DNA of 33,218 nucleotides. Origin: Butyrivibrio sp. (lineage in GTDB: Bacteria > Bacillota > Clostridia > Lachnospirales > Lachnospiraceae). A program made the position numbers and the translations under genes. The stretch is taken from contig JAFUYO010000050.1 in assembly GCA_017470505.1 (NCBI GenBank), forward strand, positions 1 to 33,218, written 5' to 3'. Below the pieces are notes generated by a model that was not told where the DNA came from, did no database searches, and saw only the letters and a list, made by a program, of their open reading frames with translations. Below, piece after piece: positions 23,901 through 31,720 of the stretch (its first letter is position 1; every line of letters begins with the position of its first letter).

Positions 23901-26900
23901 TACGTAAAATCTGGTGAGCCTCCCCCGGTCTACCATATATTCATCTGTATTTCCAAATTTCCAGTCTGACGCTTTCTTAGACTTCAGATACTTATCATAA
24001 GCCCATCTGGTGATCTTTGGCTTTTTGGCTTTAAGATAATCGCACTGCTTATCTACCAGCACATTGTACTCAGTGTCCTCATTTTCACTGAGCTTATATA
24101 CAATCCCATCCTCTGCATAGTAGTAGAACGTCTTTCCGTCAATAACCTTTGTCGTCCCTTTCTTGCCGCACTTTTTGGCTGTTACTCCATCTATAGCCTG
24201 ACCGTATCCTGCTTTCTTCTTTTTATCGGTAAGAGGTACATACTTGATCCTGTCTTCATAAACAGACTCTACGCCCTCCTTGTAGTCGTCAAGCACCTCT
24301 GCATAGGATACCTGTGTGTTCTGAAGCTGCCTAAGTTCATAGAGCAGGCCGGGCAAAGCAGGATAATATGCATCATAAACCTCTTTGGCGCCTTTCTTAT
24401 TCGCCTCGTTGACAACGATAGTTTTCCCACCATTAAAGTCTACGTTATGCTTGAGCTTTACGTAAGAGCCAAATACCTGGAATATAACAGAATGTGCAAA
24501 AGCATACTTATTGTAGAATTTATTCTGTTTGTCAAATTCATTAAACGGCTCCCATGCTCTTCTGAGACCATCCCAAGAAAGAAACTTTGCATTCAGTTCA
24601 TTCCATTTCTCCATCCCGTGCTCAAGAGTCCTCTCAAACCAGGCCTCAAGCTGCTTGTTATACGCCTCTGTCTCCTCTTTACTAAGTACTGCCTTCTCAG
24701 GAAATGGAGGCATTTCATATCCGTCAAATAAATGATCCATCTCTTCGGATATCATCTCATTGATGGTCTTTTCATCTACCTTGTTTTCACCCTCTTTTCC
24801 CTTCTCTTCCCAGGCTCTGAGCCACTTCATGTTCCAGTTGAAATTCTTCATATTTTCAGGCTCATCTATGGGTTTATATGCTCTGTCAAACTTGACAGGA
24901 CGCATCACTGTAGCTGCAATTCTATCGACAGAATCAACTGTAAAGCTTGCCTTTCTGAACTTATCACATGCTTTGTCAATTGCCTCCTTGTACGCAGGGC
25001 ATGCATTGTATGCACCTATTGTGTTACCATGCATCTCATAAGCTTTAAGCGCAACCAAAGTAGGCTTCTCCGGAGACTGTAAGAGTTTTTCAATTTCTCC
25101 TTCCTTGAAGTCCCCAAGAAGACCTGGCTCAACCTTTTCGAGCATACCTCCGCCAATCTTGTTCTGCACAAGATTCTCTTCCTTGGGCTGCTCAACCTTG
25201 ATCTCGTTCTGGTTTTTGTTCTCTTCTTTGTTTTCTTCTTTGATTTCGTTCTGATTCTTGTTTTCTTCTTTATTCTCTTCCTTAGGCTGCTCTACGTTCT
25301 TATTCTCTTCCTTGTTCTCTTCCTGATTTACAGGCTCTTCTTCGCCATCATCGAACAGATCTCCCTTGAGATCTTCAGCAATCTTGTTGAGGTTATCCTC
25401 CTGAGCGTTATTCTCATCCTGATTATTCTGCTGAGCATCCTTGTTCTCTTCCTTAGGCTGCTCCTCAACGTTTTTGTTCTCTGCCTTGTTTTCTTCTTTG
25501 TTCTCTGCCTTTTTCTGCTCGTTGTTATTAATTTCGGCATTAACTAAAACGATACGGTTCTCCTCAACCTTAGGCTGTTCCTGTGCAACCTTGTTCTCTT
25601 CTGCCTTCTGCTCTCCGGCCTTGTTCTGTTTTACAGCCTCGTCCTTCTTATCTTCCTTCTTCAGAAGATTCTCCATACCTCCAATAACATTGCCGGCTTT
25701 TTCAATAGCTTCTGCATTCTTGGCAATGATTTCTTTCTTGGCAGCATTCTTTTTGGCGTCAGCTTTTTTGCCGGCAGCTTTCTTTCCGGCAGCTTTCTTC
25801 TTTGCGTCTGCCTTTTCACCGTCAGCTTCCTTCTTGGCACTCGCCTTTTTAACCTGCTTTTCCTCGGACACATCCACATTGATGATGTCATTTCCATAGA
25901 GGTCGACAGGTCCTATATTGTGGAGCAGCTCGCCCTCTGCGAGCAGAATATCGCTTCCATCCAGAACACTTGTGTACTTTTTGAATGCCTTCTCGATATT
26001 CGTATCCTCGGCTTCCTGCTGATGAGTCCTTCGGCCATTTTGTGTAACTCCAAAGGCATCCTTGCGCTTAACCGCTCCGGTCTTATCTCTGTAAAACTTG
26101 AAATTTGGATCACTCTCAATAACAAACCTTCCGCGCTTTTGTGAAAACTCAATGTTGTGGTCGCAGCGAAGTTTGAAATCTATATACTTATCGATGGCTT
26201 CAACATAGGCAAGCCTCGCCCTTATCTCCTTGTTCTCCCTGAAATAATCCGCAACGGATCCCTCTTTTTTCACCATCTCCTTGTAGTACGGAAGCGCTCT
26301 CTTCGTGAGGTCATAGTAGTCCCTTAAGTGCTCCATTACATAGTGTCTTGCGCCATCATGCAAAAGATCTTTTGCCGAAGGAAGGGGAATGCTCTCAAAC
26401 CTCTTTACAGCCTCCATCTCCATGGCTGCCTTCTCATCGCCATTGGCAGCCTTATATGCCTTGTTCCACTCATGGTTCTCCTCCTCAGACTTCATGACAG
26501 CCGCGCCATTCATGTCGCGCAGTACAGCCTTTTCAGGCCATTTGCTGTCTCTGAGCTGATACTGGTAGTATTCCAGATTCGCAAAAATCCTGGTATCGGT
26601 TTCACTAAACAGCGGGCTCTCCTCCCTGTACTCCTTTTTGAGAGTTGAATAAGTCGTGCTGTTAAGCTTATTGCCTTCCCTCCAGGCATCAATGGATCTG
26701 GGCACGTTTGCAATGATGTCTTTTTTGGCGCTCTTGATCTTGTCCTTTATCCCTGAGAGCTTTGAATTCAGTTTTCTTTCCAGGCGCTTGTTCCCACTTG
26801 CAATCTCATCATCGATGAAATGCTCGAGCTGGTCCTGCAGAATAAGGGCGCAGGAGAGCCTCGCCCTTGCCTTTAAGTACGCCTCGTTCTTCTTGCTCTT

Positions 26901-27404
26901 ACTCTTATATTCAGCGGCGTTGAGCATGGCATTGAGGCGGTATTCCATTATCGTTTCCCTGTGGAGATACTGAGTGTAGGAATCCTGATCCTGGTCATTC
27001 GCAAACTGTGCCATCTTTGAGCTCATGAGGTTGTAATTGTCCTCTGCTTTTCTGGCGCTTCCTTTACGCTTTCTGGCATTATGGTTTGTGTAAAGAGCCG
27101 CATACTGCTCCGTCAGATGCACCTTAGCCTGACCCTCCTTGAGGTCGTGGTAGTGCATTGCTTTTTGGGCGACACGATCCGAATCCCTGAAATAGTACTT
27201 AGTGCGCATGGCAAAATCCGAATCCTTGAGCTTTTGGTTGAAGTGCTCTTCAAGCTGGTTGGCGTCGTAGTCAAACTCCCTGTGGTCCAAAAGACCCGGC
27301 AGCGCCTTGTTCCTGACTGCGTTTCTGAAGGCATCCTGATTCTGCCCCTGCTCTTTGTACTGCTCAAAATTTGATTTTGTTTTCTTAAACTCAAAATCTG
27401 CCAT
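20964..27404 (-). CDS. Giant 2146-residue modular repeat protein, function unknown
   Basis: No signal peptide, membrane segment or catalytic motif is visible. Helical N-terminus (1-290); Lys/Ala-rich (510-570), Glu/Asn/Lys-rich (590-750) and Lys-rich (1380-1510) linkers carrying short peptide repeats (EENKEENKNQNEIK; ESNKEENKNSINVINDKK). Between them one module of about 170 residues recurs up to five times: clearly at 820-990 and 1905-2075 (TVMRPVKFD, IDEPEN, WNxKWLRA, DEKTINEMI, WDGLR), more diverged at about 295-430, 1157-1330 and 1613-1775 (always xxHEWN or FEWN then a Leu/Phe-rich helix). A second module (AIDGVTAKKCGKKG, then YYYAEDGIVYKLS) occurs at 1068-1120 and 1518-1560, each ahead of a first-type module. 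GGAG lies 8 nt before the ATG. It leads the operon with the GNAT and papain-like genes. Confidence 0.9.
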   Translation of the reverse strand: MADFEFKKTKSNFEQYKEQGQNQDAFRNAVRNKALPGLLDHREFDYDANQLEEHFNQKLKDSDFAMRTKYYFRDSDRVAQKAMHYHDLKEGQAKVHLTEQYAALYTNHNARKRKGSARKAEDNYNLMSSKMAQFANDQDQDSYTQYLHRETIMEYRLNAMLNAAEYKSKSKKNEAYLKARARLSCALILQDQLEHFIDDEIASGNKRLERKLNSKLSGIKDKIKSAKKDIIANVPRSIDAWREGNKLNSTTYSTLKKEYREESPLFSETDTRIFANLEYYQYQLRDSKWPEKAVLRDMNGAAVMKSEEENHEWNKAYKAANGDEKAAMEMEAVKRFESIPLPSAKDLLHDGARHYVMEHLRDYYDLTKRALPYYKEMVKKEGSVADYFRENKEIRARLAYVEAIDKYIDFKLRCDHNIEFSQKRGRFVIESDPNFKFYRDKTGAVKRKDAFGVTQNGRRTHQQEAEDTNIEKAFKKYTSVLDGSDILLAEGELLHNIGPVDLYGNDIINVDVSEEKQVKKASAKKEADGEKADAKKKAAGKKAAGKKADAKKNAAKKEIIAKNAEAIEKAGNVIGGMENLLKKEDKKDEAVKQNKAGEQKAEENKVAQEQPKVEENRIVLVNAEINNNEQKKAENKEENKAENKNVEEQPKEENKDAQQNNQDENNAQEDNLNKIAEDLKGDLFDDGEEEPVNQEENKEENKNVEQPKEENKEENKNQNEIKEENKEENKNQNEIKVEQPKEENLVQNKIGGGMLEKVEPGLLGDFKEGEIEKLLQSPEKPTLVALKAYEMHGNTIGAYNACPAYKEAIDKACDKFRKASFTVDSVDRIAATVMRPVKFDRAYKPIDEPENMKNFNWNMKWLRAWEEKGKEGENKVDEKTINEMISEEMDHLFDGYEMPPFPEKAVLSKEETEAYNKQLEAWFERTLEHGMEKWNELNAKFLSWDGLRRAWEPFNEFDKQNKFYNKYAFAHSVIFQVFGSYVKLKHNVDFNGGKTIVVNEANKKGAKEVYDAYYPALPGLLYELRQLQNTQVSYAEVLDDYKEGVESVYEDRIKYVPLTDKKKKAGYGQAIDGVTAKKCGKKGTTKVIDGKTFYYYAEDGIVYKLSENEDTEYNVLVDKQCDYLKAKKPKITRWAYDKYLKSKKASDWKFGNTDEYMVDRGRLTRFYVFPLKSFNTDGNGKPLTNKDREKFEWNKEYLKAVTGNEKDEKKKEFMTKSTISKSLEVLDSIQIPEELLNFDDPTAELDRKTEQKVINFVEALVDKMPGSIWDEIAKTHTSKEFSEQEVPWAAEFMKNNKRFDFLCDFGPQLKAVIDAVIVQKYGIRIDFNPDMDIVEESNARMDMAKEIGSEGSIISFLIFLSQHKNEIKAANRGKVLVRRPVAKETEDNNADKDVKKDTKKVAAKKATKETAKKDTKKDKKKEVKEEVKKESKKATKKDSKKAAKKENNKNSINVTNDKKESNKEENKNAANVINEVKESNKEENKNSINVINDKKTSEKKEDAKAKAADEKIRRAARGVAVDGITAEMCGKKGYHPFMGRYYYYAEDDVVYKLSSAENKEYSSAKKKEPRLTLWSYNLWRNYKKNAAFLRHPEYMKLYENTDSKKMHEIAGAAASSIDRVLTGAMKFVEFDKKGNPLPEYAKAHEWNLEFLRGFDKNKMSDSETQEKLDKMLADHIPHIFDDIMTYPIPDIFFNYPEGTEDEKVLDEVIRTCEMLVDRYGMKIFEANMRSLSLENVAKLKPVVDAYWKDNPKFQMLFDYSSNLYNLMVQIAQVKYGVNIAMGAKQIVNKQEGLSEKDKQNRDKRDTELVKILANSLLVFVGKYKAAKNTEYKREFTLTQKDIDNRLYIDNKTREKMRKEAPDVTDEAINYVKAFRDACVIKFYPEYAALMPKWPKGLYDKINYAREQMDRLAFTVMRPVKFDKYFKVIDEPENLANHEWNLKWLRAFVDENADNEKGTYKIDEKTINEMIEEEVGNIENLVNKMEMPPIPTKENPTDAELLEFQPRIAEWYRRVMTNSPDVFHQLGIKALGWDGLRKLSPAFKEWDQQNKYLFSIGDLCTNISGNSMYFDRVFFRINKEGDSIEKILETKEQRDANVAIYEEIQKNKKTIEVLYKACYNFGKERANKDKYPTFKQIVESMKKEEKK

Positions 27405-27455
27405 GGGTTTCTCTCCTTTGTTAAAGTCATTTTATATGCATTTTTATACAATTAT

Positions 27456-27484
27456 TTTATACGAAAACCGTAAGCTTTTGGCAA
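27456..27484 (-). promoter_or_regulatory. Sigma-70-type promoter of the giant-protein operon
   Basis: On the minus strand TTGCCA (27484-27479), a 17-nt spacer and TATAAA (27461-27456), about 50 nt before the ATG at 27404. It lies in the 123-bp gap after aguA, so the operon need not depend on the polyamine transcript. A direct repeat AAGCTTTTGG flanks the -35 box. Confidence 0.6.
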
Positions 27485-27527
27485 AAAAGCTTTTGGATAT
27501 TGACCTTCGCATCATTGTGCTGCAAGT

Positions 27528-28856
27528 TTATGCGTATCTACCCAGCGGAATCTGCTGCGTTATGCAGTGGATGTTCCCGCCGCCTAAGAGTATTGCTCTC
27601 GCGTCTATTCCTATGATTTCCCTGTCCGGCATAAGCTTTTTTAATATGGAAAGAGCTCTTGCATCGCTCTCACTGTTATCTCCCCCAAACTGCGGAACGA
27701 GCGCCGCGCCGTTTATGAAATAAAAATTGACGTAGCTTGCCGCAAGCCGCTCGCCTTCGCTTCGCTGATCCTCACCCTCCTCAAATTCGTAATTGGCAAG
27801 GTCCTTACCAGTGACAAGAACCGGATGGTCTGGTATAGGGAGCTTGTGAACCTTTATCCTGCGGCCCTTCGCATCAGTCGCGCTCTCAAAAAACTCGAGG
27901 TCTGCGCGTGATAGCTCATACTGAGGATCGCCCGTATTGTCGGTCCAGGCGAGGACCACCTCAGCTGGCCCTATGAATGCGCAGACATTGTCGACGTGCT
28001 CATTGGTCTCATCGCCATATATTCCTCTCGGGAGCCAGAGAACTTTCTCTGCCCCGAGGTAGGTTTTGAGGTTCTCCTCAATCTCTGCCTTTGTAAGATT
28101 TGGGTTTCGTCCTCTGCTGAGAAGACAGCTCTCCGTCACCATGACTGTCCCCTCGCCGTCACAGTTTATGCTGCCGCCCTCGAGGATGAAGGGAAGGATA
28201 CTCGTAGCCGGCGGCTGATCTGGGGTGCTATCGTTATCTGTCGCAGTATTGGTGGAGATGGCGGTGCTATCGTTGTCCGGTGCAGCGTTGGTGGAGATGG
28301 CGGTGCAATCGTTGTCTGCCGCGGCGTTGATGGAGATGGCGGTGCAATCGTTGTCCTCCGCGGGCTGTGGCCTTGCGAGCGCCTCGTAGTAGTCAATTCC
28401 CATCATGTTGCAGAAGGTCGCCGCCACCTTGTCGTCCCGCTCCCAGCTCTTGTAGAGTCCGTCATACTCCCCGCCCCACGCATTGAAGCCGAATTTCACG
28501 GCGCGGAGGCTTTTAGGATAATGTGATGCTGTCACGAAAATGGGTCCGACATCTCTCGCCCAGGCATCATCCGACTCAATCTGCAGGATGTGGATTCTGC
28601 TTTGTTGTATGTCCGGAAGCCCTGCGATCAGCTCTTTTGCCTCATCCATGTGAGCAGCATCAACCAGCAGATAGAGATTTTCGCGCCTTGCAATCTCTCT
28701 GAAGATCTCAGCGAACGCACTAAGCGCAGCCGAGCGCTCTTTTCCCCAGCTGCCGGGACGCGTGGGATAGATCATGATTGTTCCGTCGTGTGCCCAAAAC
28801 TCCGCAGGCATCATATATCCATCTTTCTTGGGTGTTGAAGTTATGATTTCTGACAA
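27528..28856 (-). CDS. aguA: Agmatine deiminase with a repeat insertion
   Basis: A 442-residue enzyme converting agmatine to N-carbamoylputrescine and ammonia. Family motifs: [61 protein letters not shown] and the catalytic Cys431 ([14 protein letters not shown]). The start is a TTG at 28856 with AAGGAG 5 nt upstream; the first in-frame ATG would cut into the conserved N-terminus. Unusually, residues about 167-218 are four tandem copies of a 13-residue unit ([13 protein letters not shown]) with no counterpart in typical enzymes of about 370 residues. It lies downstream of nspC on the same strand, with palindromic element copy 2 between them. Confidence 0.94.
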   Translation of the reverse strand: MSEIITSTPKKDGYMMPAEFWAHDGTIMIYPTRPGSWGKERSAALSAFAEIFREIARRENLYLLVDAAHMDEAKELIAGLPDIQQSRIHILQIESDDAWARDVGPIFVTASHYPKSLRAVKFGFNAWGGEYDGLYKSWERDDKVAATFCNMMGIDYYEALARPQPAEDNDCTAISINAAADNDCTAISTNAAPDNDSTAISTNTATDNDSTPDQPPATSILPFILEGGSINCDGEGTVMVTESCLLSRGRNPNLTKAEIEENLKTYLGAEKVLWLPRGIYGDETNEHVDNVCAFIGPAEVVLAWTDNTGDPQYELSRADLEFFESATDAKGRRIKVHKLPIPDHPVLVTGKDLANYEFEEGEDQRSEGERLAASYVNFYFINGAALVPQFGGDNSESDARALSILKKLMPDREIIGIDARAILLGGGNIHCITQQIPLGRYA

Positions 28857-28919
28857 TATTGCTCCTTATAATGTGGGATTTGTGCCCCTTCTTACCTTGT
28901 ATACTTTTCTTACAGCACA

Positions 28920-29151
28920 TTTTTCTGTATATGAACGTTTCATTATTTTTTTGACCCTTTTCACCTCTAAAAAGGCTTTCTCAAAAGCTTGTTTTTCACT
29001 ATATGATGTTTCATTATTTTTTTGACCCTTGAAACCATATTTTAGGGGTCAAATTTCAAACAAAATCAGCTATAGTGAAATCAGGCTGCGAAAACAGGTA
29101 AAAAAACAGCAAAAAAGGGTCAAATTTTAAACGAACACCCTTTATAGTGAA
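28920..29151. repeat. Eight-box palindromic element, copy 2 (3' of nspC)
   Basis: The clearest copy, with boxes TTTTTCTGTATATG (28920), TTTGACCCTTTT (28950), TTTTTCACTATAT (28992), TTTGACCCTTGAAA (29021), TTTAGGGGTCAAA (29041), CTATAGTGAAA (29070), AAAAGGGTCAAA (29113) and TTATAGTGAA (29142). It ends 58 bp past the nspC stop and begins 63 bp upstream of the aguA start codon. It occupies most of the 353-bp gap, in which I see no gene. Confidence 0.85.
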
Positions 29152-29209
29152 CTCGCATCGCCATTAACGACTCCTGCCAGTGCGAAACTATAGAAGATTA
29201 TTTTTCCTC

Positions 29210-30544
29210 TTACAATCTCGACTTGAAATCGCTGTAGTCAAATGTCTTCAGAACTTCGACCTCTCCGTCGAGGTGCCTTATATCTATATCCGGCAGAGGC
29301 ATTCCGTTAAAGGTATTGTTCTTTACAAAGCTGTAGATTGCCATGTCTTCAAAATAGAGCTTGTCGCCGATCTTTTTTTCCTCGGCGAAGCTGTAATCTC
29401 CAATCACATCACCTGCAAGGCAGGTTCTGGATGATAGCCTGTAGGTGAAATTCATCTCGCCCGGCTGCTCCGAATCCATGAGCGGAGGTCTGTAAGGCAT
29501 CTCGATGACATCCGGCATGTGGCAGGATGCAGAGGTGTCAAGGATGAGAACAGGCATCCTGTCGGTCTGCACCACATCCATTACCGTAGTTACGAGGTAT
29601 CCCGCATTAAGCGCAATCGCTTCACCGGGCTCAAGATAAACCTCGATTCCGTACTTCTCCCTGATGTAGCGGATCAGTCTCACAAGGGCATCCCTGTCAT
29701 AGTCCTCTCTTGTTATGTGATGGCCGCCGCCTAAGTTGATCCACCTGATTTTTCCCTCAAAGCCTGTGAGTCCGAACTCGGCGTTCAGGTCGTCGGTATC
29801 ATCTTCAATTCCATCGAGGCTCTCAATCTCATCAAAATCATCGCTGTACTCGCTGCCGGCGCTCTCCTCATAGCCCATGTCCCTGAACACGAAGCTGTCA
29901 TAGTCATCCTCAATAACAGGATTCGGAAAGAATCTGGAAAAAACCTGCTCAACCTTCAGAAAAGTCTCCTCGAGCGGCTCAAAGCCCTGCTCGCACAGGT
30001 TGTGAATATGGATTCCGTCAACACCATCGGGAAGCATGTCCGGCAGGTGCTCATTTCTGATGCCAAGGCGCGAGCCCGGGGCACAGGGATCATAGATCTC
30101 ATGGGCGTCCTCTGCGCTGATCTCAGGATTCACTCTGATGCCAACGGAAATCTTGCCATCGGCTGCATATTTTTCCCAGACGGGTCTGTGGTGCTCAAGC
30201 TGGGTGAGCGAATTGAATACGATGTGATCACAGATCTGACAGATCTCTTCCATCTCATCATCTTTGTAGGCGGGCTCGTAAACGTGATTCTCCCTCTCGA
30301 CTCCGCCATAGGCTATCGCCTTGAATTCTTCATGTGCAAGCCTCGCCTCATAAATCCCGGAAGCCGTCGCTCCCGCAAGGTATTCTGCGATTATCGGATA
30401 GGTCTGGTACGCGGAGTAAGCCTTCTGCGCCAGAAGGATCTTCGCCCCGGACTTGTCCTGTACATCCCTGAGTATTTCCAGATTATCCCGCAGTTTCTTT
30501 TCATCGATAACATATGCAGGCGTCTGTACTTCACTGATTTTCAT
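29210..30544 (-). CDS. nspC: Carboxynorspermidine/carboxyspermidine decarboxylase
   Basis: A 444-residue PLP-dependent alanine-racemase-fold enzyme that removes CO2 from carboxy(nor)spermidine to give spermidine or norspermidine. The PLP lysine is Lys41 (ILLAQKAYSAYQTYP). Other family landmarks are GSRLGIRNEHLP, IHIHNLCEQ, NLGGGHHITREDYD, VYLEPGEAIALNAGYL and DTSASCHMPDVIEMP. Residues about 207-262 are an acidic Asp/Glu/Ser-rich insertion between the HNLCEQ and NLGGGHH segments, explaining why it is about 60 residues longer than usual. AGAGGA lies 8 nt before the ATG. It is on the same strand as the synthase and aguA. Carboxyspermidine is the more likely substrate because putrescine is made locally, but sequence alone does not decide. 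Confidence 0.94.
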   Translation of the reverse strand: MKISEVQTPAYVIDEKKLRDNLEILRDVQDKSGAKILLAQKAYSAYQTYPIIAEYLAGATASGIYEARLAHEEFKAIAYGGVERENHVYEPAYKDDEMEEICQICDHIVFNSLTQLEHHRPVWEKYAADGKISVGIRVNPEISAEDAHEIYDPCAPGSRLGIRNEHLPDMLPDGVDGIHIHNLCEQGFEPLEETFLKVEQVFSRFFPNPVIEDDYDSFVFRDMGYEESAGSEYSDDFDEIESLDGIEDDTDDLNAEFGLTGFEGKIRWINLGGGHHITREDYDRDALVRLIRYIREKYGIEVYLEPGEAIALNAGYLVTTVMDVVQTDRMPVLILDTSASCHMPDVIEMPYRPPLMDSEQPGEMNFTYRLSSRTCLAGDVIGDYSFAEEKKIGDKLYFEDMAIYSFVKNNTFNGMPLPDIDIRHLDGEVEVLKTFDYSDFKSRL

Positions 30545-30608
30545 GTTAGTTGTCCTCTATCCTTAGTTTATTGTGCATGACATTTTGCTGTTTGGTCTGC
30601 AATGTGTC

Positions 30609-30636
30609 ATTATAAGCTTGGTTTTATGCCTGGCAA
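30609..30636 (-). promoter_or_regulatory. Sigma-70-type promoter of nspC
   Basis: On the minus strand TTGCCA (30636-30631), a 16-nt spacer and a perfect TATAAT (30614-30609), about 65 nt before the nspC ATG. The rest of the 292-bp gap to 30836 shows no gene. Confidence 0.6.
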
Positions 30637-30836
30637 TATTGCAAGGTCAATTGTGCTACTGCTTGTTTTTTGATTACAAGTCATTGTTTACAAATGCAGT
30701 CATGTATGCTATATTTAACCTCTGATCTAATTGTCTGAAATATCTGTACATTCTTAATGAATCATTATTTTCACACATTAGAACAAATCACAATCTAAAA
30801 ACACATACATAATTATTTTAAGATTAAAGGAGGATT

Positions 30837-31282
30837 ATGTCTATTAAGAATCTATTAACTGAGCGTGAAGAACGCATCACTAAGGAGCTGAAAAAGCTTG
30901 AAAACAAACTGAATAAACTCCCCGAAGGACTGCTTGTATGTAATTACAGAAACGGAAAAGTGCGGTGGTATGAGGAGAGAACTGAGAACGGAAAGCGCCA
31001 AAGGCACTATCTGTCAAAAAGAACTGACAGTTCAAGAATTGATGACCTCGTTCATAAGACTTATTTCACCTACAAAAAACGTGAGCTCGAAGCAGAGCTT
31101 GTTGGCATTGGGGACTGCTTCATAAAAACAGTTACGTCCAGAGTTCTCTTTATAAGACGTCTCTCTATATTTCTGCCGGCTATCTTCCGGGAGATTCTTT
31201 TATCATCACGTCTGAAACTGATACCCATCCACTAAATTACGAACGTGTCAGAGAAATTGCAACCATGTACTTTCTAGATTAG
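30837..31282 (+). pseudogene. Decayed nuclease-like hypothetical gene, internal deletion and frameshift
   Basis: The start is perfect (AAAGGAGG, 5 nt, ATG) and the first 80 codons look real (MSIKNLLTEREERITKELKK to LVHKTYFTYKKRELEAEL). The same frame then becomes improbable and stops at 31235. From about 31095 the +1 frame instead reads a sensible C-terminus (KNSYVQSSLYKTSLYISAGY, then ITSETDTHPLNYERVREIAT, then MYFLD) to a TAG at 31280-31282. From memory, Lachnospiraceae carry intact relatives of roughly 300 residues with this N-terminus and C-terminus and a predicted restriction-nuclease-like core between; that core is missing here. It lies on the opposite strand between the polyamine genes nspC and the synthase. 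Confidence 0.7.
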
Positions 31283-31430
31283 CTATGACTTCTTGAATTA
31301 TATTTCAGAAATCCGCATGTACTTCGGATTTCGTGAGAACATGATTAGGCAGGCAAACAGGCCCTTCGGCGAAGCCGACTTAAATGGCCTGTTTGCAGAC
31401 ATCTTGAATGTTTCATTCAAGATGTCATAG
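31283..31430. repeat. 148-bp inverted-repeat element containing the 63-bp repeat, copy B
   Basis: The ends CTATGACTTCTTGAAT (31283-31298) and ATTCAAGATGTCATAG (31415-31430) are inverted repeats with one mismatch in 16. Inside are copy B of the 63-bp repeat (31290-31352), a perfect 11-bp inverted repeat GCAAACAGGCC/GGCCTGTTTGC (31353-31363/31386-31396) enclosing CTTCGGCGAAG, and a 13-bp hairpin (31398-31410/31414-31426) followed by TAGTTTTT that could end plus-strand transcription. It starts right after the pseudogene stop. I see no target duplication. Confidence 0.6.
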
Positions 31431-31478
31431 TTTTTCGCTGTTGATTGATCTGGTATTAAACATTGGCGTTTTTGGGGA

Positions 31479-31684
31479 AAGTTCACTATAGGCAGGCTCC
31501 GTTGAAACTTTGACCCTTTTGCTGTGTTTTTCGAGTAACTTTTTGAGACGATTTTCATTATATCGCTTTTCACGAAAATTTTGATCCTTGAAATGCGTTT
31601 TTAAGGGTCAAAAAAATAATAATTTTTCTAAATAGTGAAAAGTGCTCATAAAAAATAGTGATTTTTCATGGCAAAAGGGTCAAA
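31479..31684. repeat. Eight-box palindromic element, copy 3 (3' of the synthase gene)
   Basis: Seven of eight boxes: TTCACTATA (31482), TTTGACCCTTTT (31509), TTTTCATTATAT (31552), TTTGATCCTTGAAA (31580), TTTAAGGGTCAAA (31600), AATAGTGAAAA (31631), AAAAGGGTCAAA (31673). The eighth is not recognisable near 31701. An extra AATAGTGA lies at 31654. It ends 37 bp past the synthase stop. With the 148-bp element it fills the 438-bp gap, which has no convincing gene. Confidence 0.8.
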
Positions 31685-31720
31685 ATTTCAACACTCACGC
31701 CACACAAGGCATGCTCTCTC

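Noticed and set aside
25441-25899. Plus-strand ORF of 152 codons
   Set aside because: Shadow of the Glu/Asn/Lys-rich linkers of the giant protein, with a low-complexity Phe/Ser/Leu product.
20964-27404. Surface adhesin or S-layer protein
   Set aside because: There is no signal peptide, anchor, sorting motif or membrane segment, and the composition is that of a soluble charged protein.
31298-31573. Minus-strand ORF of 91 codons
   Set aside because: It runs through the 148-bp inverted-repeat element and into palindromic copy 3, so its codons are repeat sequence; there is no good start site.
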